This document shows positions 7,181 through 14,565 of a DNA stretch of 15,609 nucleotides, piece by piece. How positions within the stretch are numbered: position 1 is the stretch's first letter; each line of letters starts with the position of its first letter. The notes below the pieces were generated by a model. The model was given only the letters and a program-made list of their open reading frames with translations. It searched no databases and had not been told where the DNA came from. The DNA comes from Candidatus Rifleibacteriota bacterium (GTDB taxonomy: Bacteria > Vulcanimicrobiota > Xenobia > Xenobiales > Xenobiaceae): the NCBI GenBank assembly GCA_900772775.1, contig CAAGRW010000004.1, positions 1 to 15,609 of the forward strand, in the 5' to 3' direction. Position numbers and translations under genes: made by a program.

Positions 7181-8170
7181 TCACACACTTCCAAGTCGGC
7201 TAACTATTTCTTGTACTTTCAGTTTATCTTTGGCAACTTGAGCCACAAAGGCCTCGGCGCTGGGGAAATGTACTTGCCCGCGCACCATCTCGATAAGTTC
7301 GGCTTCCAGATGCCAACCGTAAAGTTCATCAGGGCCGAATTGCCCCGGCTCAGTCAAAAGAAATACTTCTAAAACATCGCGTCCGTAATCGAAGGTAGGG
7401 CGATTGCCCCAATAGGCCAACCCAGGCAGCTTAAAATTCTTTTCAACTTGAGCATTTTCGGGACTTCTCAGCGAGCAAACAGCAGCAAAAACTCCACGCG
7501 GAGGCTTTACTAAACAAGCCTCTACTTCGATATTGGCAGTAGGAATATTTAAAGTGCGCCCCACTTTGCGCCCATGAATAATTCGGCCCCCTACTTTGTA
7601 GCGACGCCCCCATAAGCGACTAGCTTTTGGTAAATTGCCTTCCTCTACCAATCGTCTCAACAAACTTGAAGAGACAACCTCGTTGTCCATACAAAACGGC
7701 GCGACAATTTCGGTAGCAAAATGAAATTCAGCTCCTAGATGTTGCAACATTTGAGCATCGCCTTGGGCGCATCGTCCAAAATGATAATTGTAACCCACGA
7801 CCACCTGAGAGGCTTTAAGTTTACTGGCCAAAATATCAGCTATAAACTCTGTAGGCGCCATAGAAGCGATCTTGGCATTAAAAGGTACAGCAATTGGTTC
7901 CAACCCCATATTTTTAATAATAGCCAAGCGTTCTTCCAAAGGACAAAGCAACTTCACACGTTGGGTCGGAGTCAAAAACCAACTCGGATGTTCTTTAAAA
8001 GTAAAAACTAACGGACGTAAACCGTGATTTTTAGCTAATTCTTTGGTTCTGTTAAGTAGAGCCACATGACCACGATGTACACCGTCAAAAAAGCCCAGAG
8101 CGATTGCGCTGGGCTCAGAACCAAAGTAATGCTCTGAAAAAAAATTGTCCAAAGCGGAAGTATTATTCAT
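7181..8170 (-). CDS. ribF: Bifunctional riboflavin kinase / FAD synthetase
   Basis: A protein of 329 residues that converts riboflavin to FMN and then FAD. The N-terminal nucleotidyltransferase half shows ALGFFDGVHRGH (24-35) with the HxGH motif HRGH, FTFKEHP, and VVVGYNYHFGRCAQGD. SSSLLRRLVEEGNL leads into the kinase half, with GRIIHGRKVGRTLNIPTANI holding the PTAN motif (210-213), then NRPTF and LEVFLL strands. Length is standard. The frame is open 34 codons further upstream, but that stretch lies inside the SPOR gene and resembles nothing in RibF. The chosen ATG (8170) overlaps the end of the SPOR gene by eight bases (ATGAATAA). With only a weak ribosome site in front, translation is probably coupled to the SPOR gene. 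Confidence 0.96.
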   Translation of the reverse strand: MNNTSALDNFFSEHYFGSEPSAIALGFFDGVHRGHVALLNRTKELAKNHGLRPLVFTFKEHPSWFLTPTQRVKLLCPLEERLAIIKNMGLEPIAVPFNAKIASMAPTEFIADILASKLKASQVVVGYNYHFGRCAQGDAQMLQHLGAEFHFATEIVAPFCMDNEVVSSSLLRRLVEEGNLPKASRLWGRRYKVGGRIIHGRKVGRTLNIPTANIEVEACLVKPPRGVFAAVCSLRSPENAQVEKNFKLPGLAYWGNRPTFDYGRDVLEVFLLTEPGQFGPDELYGWHLEAELIEMVRGQVHFPSAEAFVAQVAKDKLKVQEIVSRLGSV

Positions 8171-8873
8171 CAAGATAGACTTCAATATTGGCGCCCTTAA
8201 GAGCTTCCAACTTGGCATTGGCTTCTTCGGCAGTGGCATAAGGGGTACTGGTAATTCTGTAGGCTGTGCCACCTTCTACAGGAATTTCCTGAACTAAATA
8301 GGGCACACCCTCTTGCTCTAAACGAGCTTCCAAAGAATCTACTGTCTCCTTTTGCATAAAAGAGCCAAAGAAGAGCACTCGCCCGGCAGTTCCACTTTCA
8401 GCAGAAGCTGAAGCAGTATTGTTGCCAGAAGAATTTGCTTCGGAAGGAGTTGCACTAGTATCGCTTACTGGCGAATTAGTTGCCTCCACTACGTTATTTT
8501 CCCCATTTCCTACCACAGAAGGTGTTTCTTGAGGCGTAATATCGATAGTTGGTGTGCTGCTGTCAGAAACAACTTGGGCAGGTGTTTCGCCAACAGGCTC
8601 AACTACCAACGTATCATCGGTATTACTATCTACGTTCTTGTTGTTGCTTCTGTCTATTTCGTCTTGCTTGTCCTTGGCCGAATTTATTACTACAGGCGAA
8701 GTGCGAGTCGGCATAGCCGAAGCGCTGGATACAGTATCGGCATCAGCTAAGTATTTATCGACAGTTGTTTTGCCTAACATAGCTCCTATGACAGCGAATA
8801 TCCAAATAAGAGCAAAGCTCGTAAAGATCATTCTCATCCAAAAACCATCCCGCTGTCGCTGAGCTTGAGCCAT
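8163..8873 (-). CDS. FtsN-like single-pass membrane protein with C-terminal SPOR-like domain
   Basis: From ATG 8873 the product has 236 residues: a short basic cytoplasmic start (MAQAQRQRDGFWMRM), one membrane span (about 15-35), a long Ser/Thr/Asn/Asp-rich linker (about 45-160), and a C-terminal domain at 165-236. That domain starts RVLFFGSFMQKETVDSLEARL and continues with TAYRITSTPYATAEEANAKL, the pattern of the SPOR domain (PF05036), which binds denuded peptidoglycan at division sites. This is the layout of FtsN and related divisome or cell-wall proteins. The frame is open to ATG 8948, which would add a second hydrophobic segment. I prefer 8873 because AGGAGG lies ten bases before it, a promoter sits just upstream, and the 8948 codon falls in a hairpin loop without a ribosome site. 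It overlaps ribF by eight bases. Which SPOR subfamily it belongs to is unknown. Confidence 0.82.
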   Translation of the reverse strand: MAQAQRQRDGFWMRMIFTSFALIWIFAVIGAMLGKTTVDKYLADADTVSSASAMPTRTSPVVINSAKDKQDEIDRSNNKNVDSNTDDTLVVEPVGETPAQVVSDSSTPTIDITPQETPSVVGNGENNVVEATNSPVSDTSATPSEANSSGNNTASASAESGTAGRVLFFGSFMQKETVDSLEARLEQEGVPYLVQEIPVEGGTAYRITSTPYATAEEANAKLEALKGANIEVYLDE

Positions 8874-8913
8874 AGTATGCAAACCTCCTAAACTTAACGC
8901 AGCCACAAAAAAA

Positions 8914-8942
8914 ATAATCGGATCTAAAGAGAGGCCTGACAA
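8914..8942 (-). promoter_or_regulatory. Promoter for the SPOR protein and ribF
   Basis: The minus strand reads TTGTCA (5 of 6), a 17-base spacer, then GATTAT (4 of 6). Transcription would start near 8906, about 17 bases before the AGGAGG (8889-8884) that serves the ATG at 8873. The promoter lies inside the longer reading frame, which argues against the longer start. Confidence 0.55.
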
Positions 8943-8974
8943 ATCCATCTGCCGACGGTCAAGCCAGACCTCTC
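8929..8974 (-). terminator. Hairpin downstream of the Roadblock gene, possible terminator
   Basis: GAGAGGTCTGGC (8974-8963) pairs with GTCAGGCCTCTC (8940-8929) over 12 positions with two G-T pairs and a 22-base loop. It begins 45 bases after the Roadblock gene stop and is followed by TTTAGATCCGATT, only a short T-run. A smaller hairpin, CCGAGAAG/CTTCTTCGG, precedes it. Weak terminator or processing site. Confidence 0.45.
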
Positions 8975-9019
8975 ACCAATTGCCGAAGAAGAGCTTTTTC
9001 CCTTCTCGGTTGAACTAAA

Positions 9020-11614
9020 TTAAAGTTCTAAAGCTTCTTGGACACGCTCCAACTTGCCAGGAATATCTCTGCGCCAGACTGATTCGGCAGCGCCCTTATC
9101 CAAAATGCAAACTATTACGGACTCGTCTTTCAGAGGATATATAGCCAACATCTGATTGTCGGTATCCACAACTAAAGCAGAGCATTTACCTGCACTGAGC
9201 TCGGAAAGATAACTGGCAGCAGCGCCATACATGCGGGCAGCAGCCATAGCTATATCATCGCAATCCTGAGTAGTAGATTCTACTACCACATCATCCATCA
9301 CGATAACAGCATCAAAGAAACTGTCAATAACGGTTAATCCAACTAAGCTCTTTTTCAGGGTATCGCCCTCAACAAGACGACCGCCATACTTCAAGGAACC
9401 AGTCTCTATGGTATGAACAGCTAAAGTGAGACCGTCGGCTGTAGGATACAGATCTAAGCAACCAGACTCACCAGCAATAAAAGCACGCTGTACGCTACCT
9501 AAAGCAACTTCATCAGCAATACTATTGACAGCGCTAATAAATTCAGGTTGGAAAGCAGCAGCTGAATCTGGATCGGAGAAAGTTTCCATGGTGCCCAAGA
9601 AAGGCATACCATCATCGGCCACGATCATCGCTGAAGAAGTTCCCAAATCGGAAATAGCGTTGAGATTGGCTTCCAAACTGTCAGGATCGTTGTTCTCCAA
9701 CAGTTGCTCCAAAAGCTGGCTAACTATGCCATTAAGAGATTCGCTTCCAGCTGATAAGAAAGCGGGCTGATCGGGAGTAATTTCTTCGGAAGCAGGGCTG
9801 ACTTCAACTTCAAGTTGAGGAACTTCCAACTCGGGAAGTTTATCTTCGTCCTTTTTCTCTTCAAGTTCAGCTTCAATTTCTTGTACTTCAGCTTGCTCTG
9901 TAGCGACGGCTTCAGGCTCAGTGACTTCGGCAGCAGGCTCCTCGGTAGCGACAACTTCAGGCTCAACTACTTCGGCAACGGGCTCAACTGTAGCGGTAAC
10001 TTCAGGCTCAACCACTTCGGCAGCAGGTTCCTCGGTAGCGGCAACTTCAGGCTCAGTAGCTTCGGCAGCGGGCTCAACCGTAGCGACAACTTCAGGCTCA
10101 GTGGCTTCGGCAACAGGTTCCTCGGTAGCGACGGCTTCAGGCTCAGTGGCTTCGGCAACAGGTTCCTCGGTAGCGACGGCTTCAGGTTCAGTGGCTTCGG
10201 CAACAGGTTCCTCGGCAGCGACAGCTTCAGGCTCAGTGGCTTCGGCAACAGGTTCCTCGGCAGCGACGGCTACGGACTCAACAGCTTCAGCAACTTCGGG
10301 CTCGGTGACTTGGGTGACAGGCTCTTGAGTGGTAGCAACTTCAGACTCAACAGTTTGAGCGACAGCGTCAGCAACAACTTGAGAGGAAGTTTCGACTTCG
10401 ACCGCAGCAGAAGGAGCTTTTACTTCGGGAACACCTAAGAAATATTCACCGACAATGCGCCCGATATTGACACTAGTCATATTGTCGATACCGGCTAAGA
10501 AGTCACCAATTACGGAGCGGCAAGCTCGATTAGAAACGGAATTGATCGTCTCTTGTAAAGCGTCTATGTCGTTGACAATAAACATGCGCTCGCCTTCAGC
10601 TTCAATAACTTTGTAAGCTTCAGCACTAACTGCTCCGGAAGTAATAGCGAAAGTGCAATCAGGGTGGAAGAAACGGCTGCGAGTAATAATGCGGAAAACG
10701 GAATTGGCATCCAATCCCTGTTCGGAGATAGAGAACATCAGTAAGGAGCCCTTATAATCAGCAAAAACTTCGCAACTGTTGTTATTATCTTCGCTGCGGA
10801 AAAGGATATGCTCAGCGTTGACACCACAATCGAGCAAAGCGGCACCTACCGTATAAGCCAACCACATGTTGTGACGAGCTAAAACGGCTCCTTGAGGACA
10901 AACAGAAAGAGACTGAACGATTTGCTCATCGGAAATGGCTTTGCCACAATGGAAACAACGGAAACCGCGCTTGGCAGCTTCATCTAAAGCAGCCAAACTG
11001 GAGACACGACTGACCTTTTGACCAGTTTCTTTACAAAAAACTTCAAATTCGCAATTGATAATGTTCATGTCGGCCATGGTCTTAACATCTTCGCCGACTT
11101 CAAAAACGGAGCGACCCTGGGCGGCTTCCGGAAGAGAAACGACACCGCGCTCGGACACGACTTTCAAAAGCTGACGTACGCCGGGGCTGCGCAAACAAGC
11201 GGCAGCTTTGCGTTCCCATGGGCCCACTTGTAAAGGCTCAGAATCTTCGCGCAGAAATTCAAAATAAGGAGAAACGACAGGTAAATCTTGAGACTTTGCC
11301 TGGGGAATGGCTTTACTTACAGTTTGTAAGTAGTCTTCCCAAGCGGAAGTTCCATCCTTTTCGTCCCAAGCTCCGCCGACGATCAAAGCATTTTCTTCGG
11401 GAAGGAAATGATAGTAGAACATTGCACCGGAATGAGTAATGACAACATCTCCATCTAAAGAAGCCAAAGTGCCTTCTTTGCCCAACATTTCAACAAACCG
11501 CTCATGGCCGCCGGAGATAACAGGACGGAACTTTTGACTTAGCAAATGAGCCAAAGCGTTTTTGCTGTCGCTAATACTGTGAAGATCTGTCAATTTTCTG
11601 CGTACGAATTGCAT
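9020..11614 (-). CDS. Large protein with Pro/Glu/Ala repeat linker and two C-terminal Roadblock/LC7-like domains
   Basis: I start this 864-residue protein at ATG 11614; GAGGAG lies 13 bases upstream, and the 35-codon extension to GTG 11719 runs through a hairpin-rich leader. Residues 1-140 match no family I know. About 142-187 could be a winged helix (RQLLKVVSERGVVSLPEAA). Residues 188-225 hold Cys188, Cys194 and RCFHCGK (Cys220, Cys223), a possible zinc ribbon lacking a clear fourth ligand. About 248-360 resembles a nuclease-like sensor fold (CEVFADYKGSLLMFSISE), but SISE stands where ExK would be expected. Residues about 400-610 are an acidic Pro/Glu/Ala linker made of 15-residue repeats. 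The end holds two Roadblock-like units: about 651-745 (SSAMIVADDGMPFLGT, then GCLDLYP) and 760-864 (DAVIVMDDVVVES, then ALVVDTDNQMLAIYPL). Roadblock domains usually dimerise and work with Ras-like GTPases such as MglA; none is visible nearby. No signal peptide: cytoplasmic. Domain calls are by eye. Confidence 0.8.
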   Translation of the reverse strand: MQFVRRKLTDLHSISDSKNALAHLLSQKFRPVISGGHERFVEMLGKEGTLASLDGDVVITHSGAMFYYHFLPEENALIVGGAWDEKDGTSAWEDYLQTVSKAIPQAKSQDLPVVSPYFEFLREDSEPLQVGPWERKAAACLRSPGVRQLLKVVSERGVVSLPEAAQGRSVFEVGEDVKTMADMNIINCEFEVFCKETGQKVSRVSSLAALDEAAKRGFRCFHCGKAISDEQIVQSLSVCPQGAVLARHNMWLAYTVGAALLDCGVNAEHILFRSEDNNNSCEVFADYKGSLLMFSISEQGLDANSVFRIITRSRFFHPDCTFAITSGAVSAEAYKVIEAEGERMFIVNDIDALQETINSVSNRACRSVIGDFLAGIDNMTSVNIGRIVGEYFLGVPEVKAPSAAVEVETSSQVVADAVAQTVESEVATTQEPVTQVTEPEVAEAVESVAVAAEEPVAEATEPEAVAAEEPVAEATEPEAVATEEPVAEATEPEAVATEEPVAEATEPEVVATVEPAAEATEPEVAATEEPAAEVVEPEVTATVEPVAEVVEPEVVATEEPAAEVTEPEAVATEQAEVQEIEAELEEKKDEDKLPELEVPQLEVEVSPASEEITPDQPAFLSAGSESLNGIVSQLLEQLLENNDPDSLEANLNAISDLGTSSAMIVADDGMPFLGTMETFSDPDSAAAFQPEFISAVNSIADEVALGSVQRAFIAGESGCLDLYPTADGLTLAVHTIETGSLKYGGRLVEGDTLKKSLVGLTVIDSFFDAVIVMDDVVVESTTQDCDDIAMAAARMYGAAASYLSELSAGKCSALVVDTDNQMLAIYPLKDESVIVCILDKGAAESVWRRDIPGKLERVQEALEL
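9890..10295 (-). repeat. Tandem 45-bp repeats inside the Roadblock gene
   Basis: About nine copies of a 45-base unit lie in frame; each encodes 15 residues of the form EPVAEATEPEAVATE. The three or four copies nearest the coding 5' side (roughly 10100-10280) are nearly identical at the DNA level. Copies toward 9890 have drifted to EPAAEVVEPEVTATV forms. The pattern suggests recent slippage expansion from one end. Because 45 is a multiple of three, copy-number change would alter linker length without breaking the gene. Confidence 0.9.
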
Positions 11615-11773
11615 ATTAAAAACTAAACTCCTCAAACCATGTTGTTCGTCGCCGTCAGCGAAAAAAAATTGCCGCCAGGTTTCTACGATCTCTCGGCAAT
11701 TCCTTTGCCGAGTCGGCACTTCAGCCCGGTTATGTTCTCAGTCAACATATGTTTTATTGTTTAATAACACTTT

Positions 11774-11801
11774 TTGTGGTAGATTGAAAAGATGATAAAA
11801 T
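11774..11801 (+). promoter_or_regulatory. Candidate promoter for the stalk-domain gene
   Basis: TTGTGG (11774-11779), a 16-base spacer, then TAAAAT (11796-11801, 5 of 6). This gives a leader of about 100 bases ending in the strong AAGGAGG at 11891-11897. Within the leader TTCTCG and CGAGAA can pair across about 30 bases. Confidence 0.4.
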
Positions 11802-11822
11802 TCTCGTTGATTCTAAGGTCAA
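11795..11822 (-). promoter_or_regulatory. Candidate divergent promoter for the Roadblock gene
   Basis: The minus strand reads TTGACC (11822-11817, 5 of 6), a 16-base spacer, then TTTTAT (4 of 6). Its -10 lies on top of the -10 proposed for the plus-strand gene, so the two promoters would compete. The leader would be about 175 bases. Low certainty. Confidence 0.3.
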
Positions 11823-11906
11823 AGCGCTTACTAAATCTCCGAGAAGAAGTATATGAATAAAGACATCGAAGAAAATAGAATCAATACTTAAAGGAGGTTA
11901 TAATAA

Positions 11907-13010
11907 ATGCTGACGCCCTCTGTCAGAAAAACGCGCAAACGCTTGCCGTTTCTTTTGGTTCTAGCATTGCTGGCGTTTTTCTTGGCTATTCCCCACACAA
12001 TTTTTGCAGCTTCACCGGCCAGTGTGTTTGTCGACGGCATGCGCGTAGACGCCACCCCCGTAATTCGTGACGGCGTGACTTATTTGCCTATACAAGTTAT
12101 GGCCCAAGCTTTACAAGCCGAAATTATTTGGGACTCGAAATTAAATACAGTTAAGGTGAATGGCAAGGTTGCCTCTTCCCCAGTTTACAATAACGGCGGA
12201 CGCATATACTTGCCCGTAGAAACCTTCGTCGGCTCCATGGGCGGCTCCGTAAATTTTGATGGCCGCAGTAATCGCATACTGATCGTTACTAATAATGGCT
12301 CGGCCAAAAATCAGACGGTTGCTTCATCTTCTCCCAAGCAAAAAGCAAACCAGAATACATACGTAAAGCCGACAACTGCCCCAAGCCAAGCGGACGGTCG
12401 AGGCAATGGCAAGACTCAGGCTCGGGTAGAAAACAATTCTACCGTAAACCGCAGTTCCAGCTTCAACCAAACCGGAACTCCCAGCAGTTATGCCCCCAAC
12501 CAGATTCAAACAAACGTTTCTCTGCGCCCCGTAGACGCTTCTCCTTACCTGGCTTCAAATCTTCAGCCCGGCCCTATTCAAGGAGTAAATACTATGCGCG
12601 GCGGCAGTGCCAACTTGCCTTCTAATTCTCAGCGCCCTCAAAATGGTCGCGTTTATGTGCCCAAGAGCGCCAAGAACGAAGTTTTCCAAGTTACTGTCAC
12701 AAATTTAGAAACCATTTCTATTTTGAAAGATTTCTACCGTCCCAAAGAAGGCTATAAATACGTTATAGCCTATCTTTCTCAGCAGAATATCTCTCAACAA
12801 GTCCAAATTTACACAGGCCGTTTTTCTCTCTTAGATCAAAAGTCTAATTCTTATGATTATATAGAAGGATTAAGTAACTTTTGGCTAGTAATTTTAAGGC
12901 CTTACGGCATTAACTTCGGCTACTTAGTCTTTGAGGTTCCCGCCGATTCCAAACCGGTGAGTTTGGTGCTTCATTCCCTGAACCAGGCTCCGCTGTCCAT
13001 AGATATTTAG
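11907..13010 (+). CDS. Exported stalk-domain (copper amine oxidase N-terminal-like) protein with DUF4352-like C-terminus
   Basis: A protein of 367 residues with AAGGAGG nine bases before the ATG. Residues 1-35 are a signal peptide (basic TRKRL, a long Leu/Ala/Phe core, cleavage near IFAAS). Residues 36-130 hold two half-units of the stalk domain (PF07833): VFVDGMRVDATPVIRDGVTY with LPIQVMAQAL, then VNGKVASSPVYNNGGRIY with LPVETFVGSMGG. This domain bears the copper amine oxidase name but has no enzymatic role and is usually a surface or cell-wall module. A Ser/Asn/Gln-rich low-complexity linker spans about 130-245. From about 250 the pattern NEVFQVTVTNLETI, YKYVIAYLSQQN, RFSLLDQKSNSYDY and YLVFEVPADSKPVSLVL fits the DUF4352 beta-sandwich found on exported proteins. 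No sortase motif or C-terminal anchor is seen. Its role is unknown; a secreted or periplasmic adhesion or binding protein is a guess. Confidence 0.88.
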   Translation: MLTPSVRKTRKRLPFLLVLALLAFFLAIPHTIFAASPASVFVDGMRVDATPVIRDGVTYLPIQVMAQALQAEIIWDSKLNTVKVNGKVASSPVYNNGGRIYLPVETFVGSMGGSVNFDGRSNRILIVTNNGSAKNQTVASSSPKQKANQNTYVKPTTAPSQADGRGNGKTQARVENNSTVNRSSSFNQTGTPSSYAPNQIQTNVSLRPVDASPYLASNLQPGPIQGVNTMRGGSANLPSNSQRPQNGRVYVPKSAKNEVFQVTVTNLETISILKDFYRPKEGYKYVIAYLSQQNISQQVQIYTGRFSLLDQKSNSYDYIEGLSNFWLVILRPYGINFGYLVFEVPADSKPVSLVLHSLNQAPLSIDI

Positions 13011-13014
13011 ACAG

Positions 13015-13051
13015 GTTGCTCCGTTTTTATTTTAGAGCGGAGGCAACTTTT
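13015..13051 (+). terminator. Intrinsic terminator after the stalk-domain gene
   Basis: GTTGCTCCG (13015-13023) pairs with CGGAGGCAAC (13038-13047) with a single bulged G, followed by TTTT. It starts four bases after the stop codon. Confidence 0.7.
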
Positions 13052-13094
13052 CTGCGTATTTTGGATTAATGGATTAAATGACCGACTTCAGAAA

Positions 13095-13100
13095 TATAAT
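13095..13100 (+). promoter_or_regulatory. -10 box for the solute-binding protein gene
   Basis: A perfect TATAAT lies 35 bases before the ATG at 13135 and 18 bases before its AAAAGGAG. No clear -35 hexamer is present, so an activator may be needed. Its position inside the longest reading frame rules against a start at 13078. Confidence 0.45.
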
Positions 13101-13134
13101 TTTCCTTCTACGAAAGAAAAGGAGTTGCGTAAAT

Positions 13135-14457
13135 ATGGTGCCTAGAACGCGCCTTGCGTACATTGCGTCAATAGTCCTGGCTATCTTTGTTTTTATCATC
13201 GTTTGCGGAGCCACTGTAAGTCGTGCTGACGAGCCTGTTGAAATTACTTTCTGGCACGCCATGAGCAGATCACGCGGCAAAGTGCTCAATCAGCTAGTTG
13301 ATGAATTTAACAAAGCTAACCCCGATATAGTTGTCAAGTCAGTTTGCGTTCAGTCTCAAAACAAAGAGTACGGCAATGACTACAACGCCCTTTATTCCAA
13401 AATTTTGGAAAACATTGCTAAAAATACTCCCCCCGACGTAGCCCAAGTCTATGAAAACTGGACTACTCAATACGTAGGTATCGATGCTTTGGTACCCGTA
13501 GAGAGTTTGATGACTAGCAATGATAAAGCAGCTATGAAAGATATTGTCCCTGTTTTCCTCAGCGCCAATACTTTCACTTCCCCCAGTGGCGAAAAGCAGC
13601 TTTACACTTTACCTTTTAATAAGTCCATATATGTTTTGTTCTACAACAAGACCATTTTCAGAGAGCTCGGACTTAAACCCCCGACAACTTGGCAAGAGCT
13701 GAGCAAAGCCGCCAAAGTCATTGCCGATCGCAAAGGCATTCCCGGCTTAGCTTTCCAGCCCAGCGTCGACATTTTCGGTCACTACCTCTACTCTTACGGC
13801 GGTACCTATATCAGCAAGACTGACAACGGCGCCGGTTTCGGCGGACGCTTAGGTGTAGCCGACCTCGCTTATTGGGTAGACTTAGTACACAAAGATCATT
13901 CTGCCAAACCTACCTTTGATGCAGTAAAACTTTTCCAAAATGGTCAAGCTGGTATGTATATCGAGACAACCTCTCGTATCGGCGGTTTTGAAAATGCTCG
14001 CTCCAGCGGCTTAGACTTCGGCGTGATGCCTATTCCTAAGGGCAGCACTCAAGCCAGCCAATTTGCCGGCACCAACTTAGCCATTTTCAGAGGAGCCAAC
14101 GATGTAGAAAAGCAAAATGCCGCCTACAAGTTTGTCTCTTATATGTGCAGTCCCGCCATTACAGCCAAATGGTCTATTCAAACAGGCTACTTACCTGTAC
14201 GTAAATCTGCCATTAACTCAACAGCTTATCAAAACCACGTCAAACAGCACCCCGAATATGCCGTAGGTCTTAAATCATTAGACAAAGCTACAGTTCAGCC
14301 GCGCGTTCCCGTCTGGGAATCGATTCGTAGCATTCTGGACGACGCTATGTTCAAGGCTTTAGGTCGCAAATGCGATACAGAGACAGCTATTCAAGAAGCC
14401 GTAGACACTTCTAACAAATTGCTCTATTCGGTAGGCAACTACGAAGGCAATAACTAG
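13135..14457 (+). CDS. ABC transporter extracellular solute-binding protein (family 1, UgpB-like)
   Basis: A protein of 440 residues from ATG 13135, which has GGAG ten bases upstream; the frame is open to 13078, but that stretch contains a TATAAT box and gives no extra signal sequence. The N-terminus is a signal peptide with a hydrophobic core (LAYIASIVLAIFVFIIV) and probable cleavage after VSRA; the core Cys lacks a proper lipobox. The mature start EITFWHAMSRSRGKVLNQLV and the segments TPPDVAQVYENWTTQY, LPFNKSIYVLFYNK and PPTTWQELSKAAKVI are typical of the sugar / glycerol-3-phosphate binding family (PF01547 or PF13416), closest in feel to UgpB (FWH then QVYE). It should bind a carbohydrate or phosphodiester in the periplasm for an ABC importer. 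No permease or ATPase gene is adjacent, so the ligand cannot be read from context. Confidence 0.93.
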   Translation: MVPRTRLAYIASIVLAIFVFIIVCGATVSRADEPVEITFWHAMSRSRGKVLNQLVDEFNKANPDIVVKSVCVQSQNKEYGNDYNALYSKILENIAKNTPPDVAQVYENWTTQYVGIDALVPVESLMTSNDKAAMKDIVPVFLSANTFTSPSGEKQLYTLPFNKSIYVLFYNKTIFRELGLKPPTTWQELSKAAKVIADRKGIPGLAFQPSVDIFGHYLYSYGGTYISKTDNGAGFGGRLGVADLAYWVDLVHKDHSAKPTFDAVKLFQNGQAGMYIETTSRIGGFENARSSGLDFGVMPIPKGSTQASQFAGTNLAIFRGANDVEKQNAAYKFVSYMCSPAITAKWSIQTGYLPVRKSAINSTAYQNHVKQHPEYAVGLKSLDKATVQPRVPVWESIRSILDDAMFKALGRKCDTETAIQEAVDTSNKLLYSVGNYEGNN

Positions 14458-14486
14458 AAGGTGTTCCGTTGAGTAAATAAAAGAAG

Positions 14487-14521
14487 CACGTACCTCGTTT
14501 TTCGGGGTGCGTGTTTTTTTT
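14487..14521 (+). terminator. Strong intrinsic terminator after the solute-binding protein gene
   Basis: CACGTACCTCG (14487-14497) pairs with CGGGGTGCGTG (14503-14513) at all 11 positions, allowing two G-T pairs, around a TTTTT loop, followed by eight T. Textbook form, and it isolates the DUF58 gene from upstream transcription. Confidence 0.92.
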
Positions 14522-14565
14522 ATTTACAATTATCCACGATTAAATTTATTCTACCAACCAGCTTT

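Noticed and set aside
8171..8272. N-terminal extension of ribF
   Set aside because: It lies out of frame within the SPOR gene, is Pro-rich and unlike RibF; ATG 8170 gives the normal length.
9890..10295. CRISPR-like array from the regular repeats
   Set aside because: The repeats are directly abutting 45-base units without unique spacers and are in frame in a coding gene.
9815..10438. Long plus-strand open frames (also 9921-10328) opposite the repeat region, reading Gly/Phe/Ser-rich or Ser/Ala/Thr-rich repeats
   Set aside because: They are open only because a 45-base repeat without stops on one strand keeps antisense frames open too. No ribosome site, and the minus-strand frame belongs to a much longer gene.
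11615..11719. N-terminal extension of the Roadblock gene from GTG 11719
   Set aside because: The segment contains hairpin-forming GCCGA/TCGGC sequence and no ribosome site; GAGGAG precedes ATG 11614.
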